Below, one piece after another: positions 47,579 to 56,200 of a DNA stretch of 64,000 bases. The position numbers and the translations under genes are program-made. Positions within the stretch are counted from its first letter, which is position 1. Every line of letters begins with the position of its first letter. The notes beneath the pieces are model-generated. The model made no database searches. It worked only from the letters and a program-made list of their open reading frames with translations, and was not told the DNA's origin. The DNA comes from Spongiihabitans sp965206355 (GTDB taxonomy: Bacteria; Pseudomonadota; Gammaproteobacteria; Arenicellales; Poriferihabitantaceae), in assembly GCA_965206355.1 (NCBI GenBank), contig OZ242212.1:1674001-1738000 (forward strand), read 5' to 3'.

Positions 47579-47717
47579 GAGACCTTTGCACGGAAGATGA
47601 TTTTGCTTTCAGGTAAGGCAAAAACGCACGGAATGAGGGAGTTTATGCTTATAAATGACCGATTGAGTACGTTTTTAACGCAGCATGCAGGTGAAATGGC
47701 TTTCGTGCAAAGGTCTC
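47579..47717 (+). mobile_element. MITE-like element, copy 6 (short form), inside the tRNA operon
   Basis: 139 bp with complete termini. The flanks are AAGAA and AAGAT, a 4 of 5 match that may be a decayed target duplication. It sits between tRNA-Tyr and tRNA-Gly, ending 7 bp before the tRNA-Gly 5' end, so it should be transcribed as part of the tRNA precursor. Confidence 0.9.
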
Positions 47718-47724
47718 AAGATAT

Positions 47725-47799
47725 GCGGGTGTAGTTCAAAGGCTAGAACCTCAGCCTTCCAAGCTGATGATGTGGGTTCGATTCCCATCACCCGCTCCA
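47725..47799 (+). tRNA. tRNA-Gly(UCC)
   Basis: 75 nt with encoded CCA. The acceptor stem is GCGGGTG/CACCCGC. The anticodon loop CTTCCAA gives anticodon TCC. The T loop is TTCGATT. It is the third tRNA of the tuf cluster. Confidence 0.94.
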
Positions 47800-47904
47800 T
47801 AAGACTGAGTGTTACATAGGCAGGATTGGAGCAGTTGGATGGTCAGATGGGGGAGCCGGATAATAACGGCGGTTAAGGGTCAAGGTTCTACCGTCTTTGT
47901 GAGT

Positions 47905-47980
<76 letters not shown>

Positions 47981-48112
47981 GTTTCGTCTGGTTGTGCGTG
48001 TTTATAAGGTGACGCTGTTATTTTAGGTGATTGTTAAGATAATTGAGCGAAGAGAATATGGGCATCAGTTTGTTTTTTATGTTGATTATTTGAATTTTTC
48101 GGGAATAAAACC

Positions 48113-49306
48113 ATGTCAAAAGAGAAATTTAACAGAACGAAGCCGCATGTTAATGTTGGCACGATAGGTCATGTTGACCACGGCAAGACGACGCTAACGG
48201 CGGCGATGACTAAAGTGTTGTCGGCGAAGTATGGTGGCACCTCGGCGAAGGCGTTTGATGAGATAGATAATGCGCCGGAAGAACGAGAACGGGGTATTAC
48301 CATCGCCACGGCACATGTTGAATATGAAACCGCAGCGCGTCATTATGCACACGTTGACTGTCCGGGACATGCTGATTACGTCAAGAATATGATTACTGGT
48401 GCGGCACAGATGGATGGGGCGATACTGGTCTGTTCAGCCGCAGATGGGCCGATGCCGCAAACGCGCGAGCATATTTTATTGGCGCGTCAGGTTGGGGTTC
48501 CCCATATCGTGGTGTTTTTGAATAAAGCCGATATGGTGGACGACGAGGAGTTGATGGAACTGGTTGAGATGGAAGTGCGCGAACTGCTGGATAGTTATGA
48601 TTTTCCTGGAGATGATACGCCGATTATTATCGGCAGTGCTTTGAAGGCGTTGGAAGGGGACAGTTCAGACTTGGGAGAGGGTTCGATACTCAAGTTAGCA
48701 GAGGCACTGGACAGTTATATTCCGGTACCTGAACGTAAAGTTGACGGTGATTTTCTGATGCCGGTAGAGGATGTATTTTCGATTTCGGGTCGTGGCACGG
48801 TGGTAACGGGTCGTATAGAGCGTGGTGTCATCAAGGTCAATGAAGAGATTGCGATTATTGGCATCAAAGACACAGTAACGACAATTTGTACTGGCGTTGA
48901 GATGTTCCGTAAGTTGCTGGATGAAGGGCAGGCTGGGGACAATGTTGGTATTTTGTTGCGTGGTACGAAACGCGAAGAGGTAGAGCGCGGACAGGTATTA
49001 GCGAAGCCTAAGACGATAACGCCGCATACGAAGTTTGAGGCAGAGGTTTATATTTTATCGAAAGAAGAAGGTGGTCGTCATACGCCGTTTTTCAAAGGCT
49101 ATCGCCCGCAGTTTTATTTTCGCACGACCGATGTAACGGGTGCGTGTGAGTTACCGGAGAATATTGAGATGGTAATGCCGGGAGACAATGTGAAGTTGAC
49201 GGCGGAGTTGATTGTGCCGATAGCGATGGAAGATGGTTTACGTTTTGCTATTCGTGAAGGTGGTCGTACCGTAGGTGCGGGTGTAGTAACGAAAGTGATT
49301 GAATAG
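48113..49306 (+). CDS. tuf: Elongation factor Tu
   Basis: A 397-residue GTPase that delivers aminoacyl-tRNA to the ribosome. The G1 motif is GHVDHGKT at 19-26. The effector region RERGITI, the G3 motif DCPGH and the G4 motif NKAD are all present. Domains 2 and 3 are complete (SGRGTVVTGRIERG; GYRPQFYFRTTDVTG). It is downstream of four tRNA genes, the usual place of tufB. No second tuf gene is visible in the window. Confidence 0.98.
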   Translation: MSKEKFNRTKPHVNVGTIGHVDHGKTTLTAAMTKVLSAKYGGTSAKAFDEIDNAPEERERGITIATAHVEYETAARHYAHVDCPGHADYVKNMITGAAQMDGAILVCSAADGPMPQTREHILLARQVGVPHIVVFLNKADMVDDEELMELVEMEVRELLDSYDFPGDDTPIIIGSALKALEGDSSDLGEGSILKLAEALDSYIPVPERKVDGDFLMPVEDVFSISGRGTVVTGRIERGVIKVNEEIAIIGIKDTVTTICTGVEMFRKLLDEGQAGDNVGILLRGTKREEVERGQVLAKPKTITPHTKFEAEVYILSKEEGGRHTPFFKGYRPQFYFRTTDVTGACELPENIEMVMPGDNVKLTAELIVPIAMEDGLRFAIREGGRTVGAGVVTKVIE

Positions 49307-49395
49307 TCGCTCATCTCGTGCGAGCACATTAAGCCGAGTGTTTTATGCGACAACCGTTTTGAATAAAACCCAGATAACATATCATGTCGATTCGA

Positions 49396-49471
49396 AGGCC
49401 AGTAGCTCAATTGGCAGAGCGGCGGTCTCCAAAACCGCAGGTTGGGGGTTCGATTCCCTCCTGGCCTGCCA
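49396..49471 (+). tRNA. tRNA-Trp(CCA)
   Basis: 76 nt with encoded CCA. The acceptor stem is AGGCCAG/CTGGCCT. The anticodon loop CTCCAAA gives anticodon CCA. The T loop is TTCGATT. The position between tuf and secE is conserved in proteobacteria. Confidence 0.96.
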
Positions 49472-49619
49472 TCGTACTGCTGGTGATAGTTGCTGAGTGA
49501 TTTGTTGGCTTATTTGTTTGATTGTTGAGCATCGTCGCGAACAGCACAAATAAAGCCAATAAAGCCAATAAGCAAATAAAGCAAGGCAACACAATTAGAT
49601 AACCGATACAAAGTCAGTA

Positions 49620-49970
49620 ATGGATAAAGTCAAGATCATAGTCGCTGTTCTGATAGTCGTAGCCACCGTTGTGGTTTACTATCAGTTTAGTGAACTGTTG
49701 CAGTTGGCGCGTGTCGGCATCATCATTGTTGGTACGGTGTTGGCTGTCGGCTTGATATTGACTACGGAGATGGGGCAATCAAGCTGGTCTTTTATCAAAG
49801 GGGCGAATGTTGAACGTCAAAAAGTAGTTTGGCCGTCTCGTCAAGAAGCGATGCAGGTAACGTTATTCGTTATCATATTGGTGATTATTATTGGTTTGGT
49901 GATGTGGGCTTTTGATGCGTTATCGTTTTATACGATTTACGACGTTATTCTCAGGGTTCGGAGTGCATAA
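49620..49970 (+). CDS. secE: Preprotein translocase subunit SecE
   Basis: A 116-residue SecE, a component of the SecYEG channel in the inner membrane. It has three predicted membrane segments (about 5-21, 31-47 and 80-100). The conserved cytoplasmic motif is ERQKVVWPSRQEAMQ, just before the last segment. Three-segment SecE is usual in gammaproteobacteria. Its stop overlaps the nusG start (TAATG), so the two are coupled. The 148 bp upstream contains only short AATAAAGCC-type direct repeats. Confidence 0.95.
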   Translation: MDKVKIIVAVLIVVATVVVYYQFSELLQLARVGIIIVGTVLAVGLILTTEMGQSSWSFIKGANVERQKVVWPSRQEAMQVTLFVIILVIIIGLVMWAFDALSFYTIYDVILRVRSA

Positions 49971-50632
49971 TGAATGATGAAACGCTAATTGATAGCAAGA
50001 AAACCGACCTTGAGACGGTGCCAATCGGGCAATCCGGGCAGACTGCGAAGACTGCCGCCCCACAAACTGAAGCTGACAGGATACCTGAGAACAATAATCC
50101 CAATATGCGTTGGTTTGTGGTGCAGGCATTTTCCGGATATGAAAAGAAGGTTAAACAATCCATTCTCGACCACATTATGCGCGCTGGCAAGCAGGACTAC
50201 TTTGGCAGGATTCTGGTTCCGACCGAAGAAGTGGTGGAAATGAAAGCCGGTCAGAAACGCATCAGCGAACGAAAATTTTTCCCCGGATATGTTTTGGTGG
50301 AAATGGAACTGACAGATGAAAGCTGGCATTTGGTTAAAAATGTTCCCCGTGTTGCCGGGTTTATTGGCGGCACTGAAAACCGACCGATGCCTATTACCGA
50401 TAAAGAGGCGGACGAAATTATTCAGCAAATTTCGGACAGTGTTGATAAGCCGCGCATGAAGTTTACATTTGCGCCGGGTGAGATTGTCAGAATTGTTGAT
50501 GGACCGTTCCTGGATTTTAACGGTGTCGTTGAAGATGCAAACTTTGAGAAAGCGAAGTTGAAAGTGTCGGTTATGATTTTTGGGCGTTCTACCCCAGTGG
50601 AGCTGAACTTTACGCAGGTAGAAAAAGGCTAA
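49970..50632 (+). CDS. nusG: Transcription termination/antitermination protein NusG
   Basis: A 220-residue NusG, about 40 residues longer than usual. The NGN domain starts at residue 46 (MRWFVVQAFSGYEKKV) and includes RKFFPGYVLVEM and RVAGFIGG. The KOW domain is FAPGEIVRIVDGPFLDFNGVVED near the end. The polar N-terminal extension is real if translation starts at 49970; there GGAG lies 7 bp upstream and the ATG overlaps the secE stop. The internal ATG at 50105 has no visible ribosome-binding site. The protein couples RNA polymerase to Rho or to the ribosome. Confidence 0.95.
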   Translation: MNDETLIDSKKTDLETVPIGQSGQTAKTAAPQTEADRIPENNNPNMRWFVVQAFSGYEKKVKQSILDHIMRAGKQDYFGRILVPTEEVVEMKAGQKRISERKFFPGYVLVEMELTDESWHLVKNVPRVAGFIGGTENRPMPITDKEADEIIQQISDSVDKPRMKFTFAPGEIVRIVDGPFLDFNGVVEDANFEKAKLKVSVMIFGRSTPVELNFTQVEKG

Positions 50633-50642
50633 TCGATTTCCG

Positions 50643-50661
50643 AGCAGATTATGAATCTGCT
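50643..50661 (+). terminator. Hairpin between nusG and rplK
   Basis: A perfect 8-bp stem, AGCAGATT-ATG-AATCTGCT, lies 10 bp after nusG. No clear U-tract follows, so it may be a weak terminator or a processing site between the secE-nusG and ribosomal protein transcripts. Confidence 0.4.
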
Positions 50662-50744
50662 ACAAAATAAAGATCAAAAAAATTTTTTAACACGATAACG
50701 GGGAGCCGGGCAAAGTCAGGCGTTTGCACCCATCAGGAGTCATT

Positions 50745-51176
50745 ATGGCGAAGAAAATAAGCGCATATATTAAATTGCAGGTTCCCGCGGGGGATGCAAA
50801 ACCGAGTCCACCTGTCGGTCCGGCACTGGGACAGCACGGTGTCAACATTATGGATTTCTGCAAGACCTTTAATGCTGAAACGCAAGATATAGAAAAAGGT
50901 TTGCCGATACCAGTGGTGATTACGGTGTATGCCGATAAAAGTTTTACCTATATCAAGAAAACACCACCCGCTTCAGTTCTTCTTAAAAAAGCGGCGGGTA
51001 TTGAAAAGGGTAGTAGCGTACCAAACCGCGATAAAGTGGCTAAAGTCAGTCGCACACAGCTAGAGGAAATTGCCAAAGTGAAACAACCGGATTTGAGTTC
51101 ACACGATTTGGAAATGGCGGTCCGCATCATTGCTGGCAGTGCCCGAAGTATGGGTATTGAGACTGATGGAGCCTAA
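50745..51176 (+). CDS. rplK: 50S ribosomal protein L11
   Basis: A 143-residue L11, part of the GTPase-associated centre of the large subunit. Hallmarks are AYIKLQVPAGDAKPSPPVGPALGQHGVNIMDFCK and a C-terminal RIIAGSARSMGIE. The start is the ATG at 50745 (MAKKIS), with AGGAG 7 bp upstream; an in-frame codon 21 bp earlier is not needed. It is followed by rplA after only 3 bp. In E. coli L1 represses translation of this pair; I cannot show the operator here. Confidence 0.97.
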   Translation: MAKKISAYIKLQVPAGDAKPSPPVGPALGQHGVNIMDFCKTFNAETQDIEKGLPIPVVITVYADKSFTYIKKTPPASVLLKKAAGIEKGSSVPNRDKVAKVSRTQLEEIAKVKQPDLSSHDLEMAVRIIAGSARSMGIETDGA

Positions 51177-51179
51177 ATT

Positions 51180-51881
51180 ATGGTGCAGTTAAGTAAGCGA
51201 GTTCGTGCTGCAAACGAACAAGTGGATGATCAGAAACTATACCCGATTAGTGATGCCTTATCGTTGGTTAAGACATTGTGTTCGGCGAAATTCGATGAAA
51301 CGATTGATGTTGCCGTTATTTTAGGTGTCAATGCCAGAAAATCTGATCAGAACGTGCGCGGTGCCACGGTGTTGCCTAATGGCACCGGGAAAACGGTTCG
51401 CGTTGCCGTATTTGCCGAGGGTGAAAATGCGCAAGTAGCTAAAGCCGCCGGGGCAGATGTCGTTGGTCTTGAGGATTTGGCGGCGACGATTAAGCAGGGT
51501 GAAATTGATTTTGATGTCTGTATCGCAAGCCCGGAGACTATGCGTGTAGTGGGTCAACTCGGACAGATTCTGGGGCCTCGGGGAATTATGCCGAATCCCA
51601 AGGTGGGCACGGTGACTACCGATGTCGGTAAAGCGGTTACGGATGCGAAGTCGGGGCAGGTTCAATTTCGTATTGATAAAGCCGGCGTGATTCATTGCGC
51701 GATTGGCAAGGCGTCATTTGCAGTGAATCATTTGCAAGAAAATTTGAATGCGCTGGTGTCCGCTTTGATTAAAGCCAAACCCGCGTCTGCCAAAGGGCAA
51801 TATATTCGACGGCTTTCATTGTCCAGTACAATGGGGCCAGGCGTTAAGGTTGATCGTGCGACTATTTCGGCGATCAAGTAA
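51180..51881 (+). CDS. rplA: 50S ribosomal protein L1
   Basis: A 233-residue L1 of usual length, forming the L1 stalk near the E site. Signature stretches are RGATVLPNGTGKTVRVAVFAEG, LGPRGIMPNPKVGTVT and the late GQYIRRLSLSSTMGPGVKVD. It is cotranscribed with rplK and separated from rplJ by a 253-bp leader. Confidence 0.97.
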   Translation: MVQLSKRVRAANEQVDDQKLYPISDALSLVKTLCSAKFDETIDVAVILGVNARKSDQNVRGATVLPNGTGKTVRVAVFAEGENAQVAKAAGADVVGLEDLAATIKQGEIDFDVCIASPETMRVVGQLGQILGPRGIMPNPKVGTVTTDVGKAVTDAKSGQVQFRIDKAGVIHCAIGKASFAVNHLQENLNALVSALIKAKPASAKGQYIRRLSLSSTMGPGVKVDRATISAIK

Positions 51882-52134
51882 GTTTTGGGATGTTGTGATT
51901 GGTTTAGTTTTTGAATGATTTTAAATGAAAAAATTGAAGCAAATGCGAGATCGTCAAAGACCGCAGGTGAGCCTGTTTCTCTCGGGGGGTTACTCTTGGG
52001 TTACGGGTTCTTAAAGTGTTTTTAGGATTTGTTTGCAGTATGAAATATATTTTAGAAACGGCCGGCGCAGACGGTGGCCCGAAGTCAGGAATTATTCTGA
52101 TGCAGGACACCATTATTTAATTGGGAGTGTACTT
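51882..52134 (+). promoter_or_regulatory. rplJ leader (candidate L10 mRNA binding leader)
   Basis: 253 bp without a gene. In gammaproteobacteria this gap usually holds the rplJ promoter and a structured leader bound by the L10-L7/L12 complex. G-rich and pairing-prone segments are visible (TCTCTCGGGGGG near 51980; GGCCGGCGCAGACGGTGGCC near 52060). The assignment rests mainly on position; the fold was not computed. Confidence 0.45.
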
Positions 52135-52659
52135 ATGAGTTTAAGTCTCGATCAGAAAAAGGCCGTCATCAGCGAGGTAACCGAAGCCATTGCTTCGGCC
52201 CAGGCTGGTGTGGTGGCTGAGTATCGTGGGCTCAATGTTGCACAGATAACCGCACTACGAACAGAGGCGCGGAACGCGGGCGTGTGGATCAGGGTTGTCA
52301 AAAACAACCTTGCTAAACTTGTCATCAAGGGTTCTGATTTTGAGTGTTTAACCAATCACTTTACCGGTCCGGTCATTTTTTCGACATCTGAAGATCCTGT
52401 TTCAGTGGCGAAAGTAATGGCAGGGTTCGCGAAAGATAATGAAAAATTGAAGATTACTGCGGGTGTGATGAATGGCACCTTTATTGATTTTACAACGATT
52501 CAGAGTCTGTCCAAACTACCCAGTCGGAATGAGTTGATTGCCAAGCTGATGGCAACCATTCAGGCACCCGTTCAGAAGTTGGTATCGACACTCAATGATG
52601 TGCCAAGTAAGTGTGTGCGAACGCTTGTTGCGGTAGCAGAAGCGAAAGACGCTGCGTAA
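52135..52659 (+). CDS. rplJ: 50S ribosomal protein L10
   Basis: A 174-residue L10, base of the L7/L12 stalk. It contains AGVVAEYRGLNVAQITALR, RVVKNNLAKL and a C-terminal helix that binds L7/L12 dimers. I use the ATG at 52135 (MSLSLDQKKA), preceded by GGGAG. The frame is open upstream but that part is leader sequence without L10 homology. rplL follows after 62 bp. Confidence 0.96.
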   Translation: MSLSLDQKKAVISEVTEAIASAQAGVVAEYRGLNVAQITALRTEARNAGVWIRVVKNNLAKLVIKGSDFECLTNHFTGPVIFSTSEDPVSVAKVMAGFAKDNEKLKITAGVMNGTFIDFTTIQSLSKLPSRNELIAKLMATIQAPVQKLVSTLNDVPSKCVRTLVAVAEAKDAA

Positions 52660-52721
52660 GCGGTGTGTGTTGTCTTGTGTCCAAAAATTTTAATGTTTGT
52701 TAGCTATCAGGAGTAATTATC

Positions 52722-53105
52722 ATGGCTTTAAGTAAAGAAGAAGTTCTCGACGCAGTTGCCGAGATGTCAGTGCTTGACTTGTCCGAGTTGATTAAGGATA
52801 TGGAAGAGAAGTTTGGTGTGTCAGCCGCAGCAGCCGTTGCTGTCGCCGTACCGGGTGCGGGTGGCGATGCGGTGGCGGCTGTCGCTGAAGAAAAAGATGC
52901 GTTTGATGTCATACTAAGTGGTTTCGGTGAGAAAAAGGTCGGTGTTATCAAGGCCGTGCGAAGCATCACCGGTCTGGGTCTCAAAGAGGCTAAAGATTTG
53001 GTTGAAGGTGCGCCCGCCCCGATTAAAGAAGGAGTTGCAAAAGCCGAAGCAGAAGAATTTAAAAAACAAATTGAAGACGCCGGTGGCAGTGTCGATCTCA
53101 AGTAG
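52722..53105 (+). CDS. rplL: 50S ribosomal protein L7/L12
   Basis: A 127-residue stalk protein. Its N-terminal dimerisation part (KEEVLDAVAEMSVLDLSELI) is joined by an Ala/Val-rich hinge to the C-terminal factor-binding domain (KKVGVIKAVRSITGLGLKEAKDLVEGAP). It recruits translation GTPases. The start follows AGGAGTAATTATC. A large hairpin lies between its stop and rpoB. Confidence 0.98.
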   Translation: MALSKEEVLDAVAEMSVLDLSELIKDMEEKFGVSAAAAVAVAVPGAGGDAVAAVAEEKDAFDVILSGFGEKKVGVIKAVRSITGLGLKEAKDLVEGAPAPIKEGVAKAEAEEFKKQIEDAGGSVDLK

Positions 53106-53147
53106 TTTTAATTCACAGATATCCTGAGTTTAAGGATGTCCGCTTGG

Positions 53148-53188
53148 TTTTATTGTGGGCAGGAATGTGTTTCCTGCTCACAATAAAA
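53148..53188 (+). terminator. Long hairpin in the rplL-rpoB gap (attenuator or RNase III site)
   Basis: TTTTATTGTG-G-GCAGGAA, loop TGTGT, TTCCTGC-T-CACAATAAAA: 17 paired bases with a single internal mismatch. In E. coli this gap carries an attenuator and an RNase III cleavage site that set the ratio of ribosomal protein to polymerase mRNA. The position and strength suggest a similar role. The sequence after the stem is AT-rich, with no long T-run. Confidence 0.65.
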
Positions 53189-53232
53189 GTATTTTGTATT
53201 TATTTGATAGAGCTGTCATAACGAGGGTAAAC

Positions 53233-56200
53233 ATGGGCTATTCCTTTACTGAAAAAAAACGTATTCGCAAGAATTTTAGTAAACGTTCCGATGACTTTCA
53301 GGTGCCGTTCTTGTTAGCCACTCAAAAAGAGTCATACTACAAATACCTGCAGGAGTTTACGCCACCTGACCAACGCATTGATCAGGGTATGCAGGCTGCT
53401 TTCAAATCGGTTTTCCCGATTGAAAGTTATAACGGCAGTGTTATGCTGGATTTTGTCAGTTATCGCTTGGAGCAACCTCGCTTTAATGTGGTTGAGTGTC
53501 AGCAACGTGGTTTGATATATTCCTGTCCACTACGGGTTATCATGCGTTTGGTTATTTTTAATAAAGGTGGAAGTGGTAAGAAAGCAAAAGAGTCGATTGA
53601 GCAGGAAGTCTATCTCGGCGATATGCCGTTGATGACGGATAACGGTACCTTTGTCATCAATGGTACCGAGCGTGTTGTCGTTTCCCAGTTGCACCGATCA
53701 CCCGGGGTCATCTTTGATCATGATGGTGGAAAGACGCATGTATCGGGTAAATTACTGTTTTCTGCCCGCATCATCCCGTATCGTGGCTCGTGGCTGGATA
53801 TGGAGTTTGATCCTAAGGACTTGCTTTACATCCGTATTGATCGACGTCGAAAGCTTCCTGCGACCATTATGTTGCGAGCTTTGGGATACAGCACCGAAGA
53901 AATGTTGGCGATGTTTTTTGAAAGCGACAACTTCGTATTAACCGATTCCAGCGTAACTTTGGCACTGCTTCCAGAACGTATGCGTGGTCAGCGTCTGGAA
54001 TTTGATTTGAAAAACAGCAAGAGCAAATCAAAAAACAAAGTTATTGTTGGTGCGGGTAAAAGAATTACCAGCCGTCATATTAGCGAATTGGAAAAAGCAG
54101 GTGTTGATGAAACAGAGGTTCCCGATGAATATTTATTGGATCGCACGCTGGCTAAAGATATTATTGATACCAAAACTGGAGAGTTACTGGCAGAAGCGAA
54201 TCAAGAGATTACCACAGAGCTTCTGCAAGCATTTCGGGAGAATGGGGTTGCGGATATAACCACTATTTATACCAACGATATTGATTGTGGGTCGTTTATT
54301 TCTGACACCCTGCGTAGCGACGCATCACGATCAGAGGAGGAGGCTCAGATTGAAATTTATCGTATGATGCGACCGGGTGAGCCGCCGACCAAAGAAGCCT
54401 CCGCTTTGTTATTTAGCAATCTGTTTTTCAACCACGAACGCTATGATTTGTCTGCGGTCGGGCGGATGAAGCTCAATCGTCGCTTGGGCAGAGAGTCTGA
54501 CGAGGGGCCCGGAACATTGAGCAAGCAGGACATCGTTGATGTGATGCGTAAAATTGTTGCGCTTAAAAATGGCAAAGGGGAAATTGACGATATTGATAAC
54601 CTCGGAAACCGACGAGTCCGTTCTGTTGGCGAGCTGGTGGAAAACCAATTTCGTATCGGGCTGGTGCGCGTTGAGCGTGCGGTGAAAGAGCGTTTGAGTC
54701 TGGTTGAAAGTGAGAACCTGACGCCACAGGATTTAATTAACGCCAAACCGGTGTCAGCGGTGGTACGCGAATTTTTCGGTTCAAGCCAGCTATCCCAGTT
54801 TATGGATCAAACCAATCCGTTGTCGGAAATCACCCATAAACGTCGAGTCTCCGCATTAGGACCCGGCGGCTTGACCCGTGAACGTGCTGGTTTTGAAGTA
54901 CGTGATGTCCACCCTACGCACTATGGACGGGTCTGTCCGATTGAAACGCCTGAAGGACCTAATATTGGTCTGATCAATTCGCTGGCGTGTTTTGCTAAAA
55001 CCAATGAATACGGTTTCCTTGAAACTCCTTACAGAAAAGTGGTTGATGGCAAAGCAACCGATCAGGTTGAATATCTGTCAGCCATTGAAGAACATAAATT
55101 TGTCATCGCTCAGGCTAACGCTGCGGTAGATGATGAGGGCAGATTTTCTGACCAATTGATTTCATGTCGACATAAAAACGAGTTTTCGTTATCGGCATCA
55201 GACAAAATTGATTATATTGACGTGGCACCGCAACAGATTGTCTCTGTGGCAGCATCGTTAGTGCCTTTCCTTGAACACGATGATGCGAACCGTGCGTTGA
55301 TGGGTGCGAATATGCAGCGTCAGGCAGTGCCAGTGGTGCGTAGTGAAAAGCCGCTTGTTGGCACGGGTATGGAACGTACTGTGGCGGTTGACTCAGGGGT
55401 GACCGTGATTGCGCGACGTGGTGGTGTTGTTGATTTAGTGGATGCCTCGCGCATCGTTATTCGTGTCAATGATGATGAGAGTATTGCTGGCGAACCCGGG
55501 GTGGATATTTACAACCTCACCAAATACCAGCGTTCAAACCAAAACACCACCATTAACCAGCGTCCGCTGGTGAGTCTGGCAGATAACATTGAGCGCGGTG
55601 ATGTGCTGGCTGATGGCCCTGCCACGGATATGGGCGAATTGGCGCTGGGTCGGAATGTATTGGTCGCTTTTATGCCTTGGGATGGCTATAACTTCGAGGA
55701 TTCCATTCTGATTTCCGAAAGGTTGGTGAAAGACGAAGTATATACCTCAATTCATATTGAAGAGCTTTCCTGTGTGGCGAGGGATACTAAACTGGGTGCC
55801 GAAGATATCAGTCGCGATTTGACCAATGTCAATGAATCGGCACTGTCCCTGCTGGATGAGTCCGGAATTATCTACATTGGTGCGGAAGCGGCCCCGGGGG
55901 ATATTCTGGTGGCGAAGAGTACCCCAAAAGGGGAAGCGCAAACGACTCCGGAAGAGAAACTGTTGCGGGCAATTTTTGCCGAAAAGGCGAATGATACCAA
56001 GGATACATCGTTGCGTATGCCATCGGGTATGAAAGGCACGGTCATTGATGTGCAGGTGTTTACCCGTGAAGGTTTGAGTAAAGATGCGCGCGCACTGGCA
56101 AATGATAAGGAGGAATTGGATGTAGTGCGTAAGGATATGGACGATCAGTTACGCATTGTTGAAGCTGACGCCTATGCGCGTATCGAGAGATTGTTGCATA

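Noticed and set aside
52033..52134. 34-codon upstream extension of rplJ
   Set aside because: It is leader sequence; the L10 homology and a ribosome-binding site support the ATG at 52135.
53155..53232. 26-codon upstream extension of rpoB
   Set aside because: It consists of the intergenic hairpin sequence and is not homologous to RpoB; the ATG at 53233 fits the family start.
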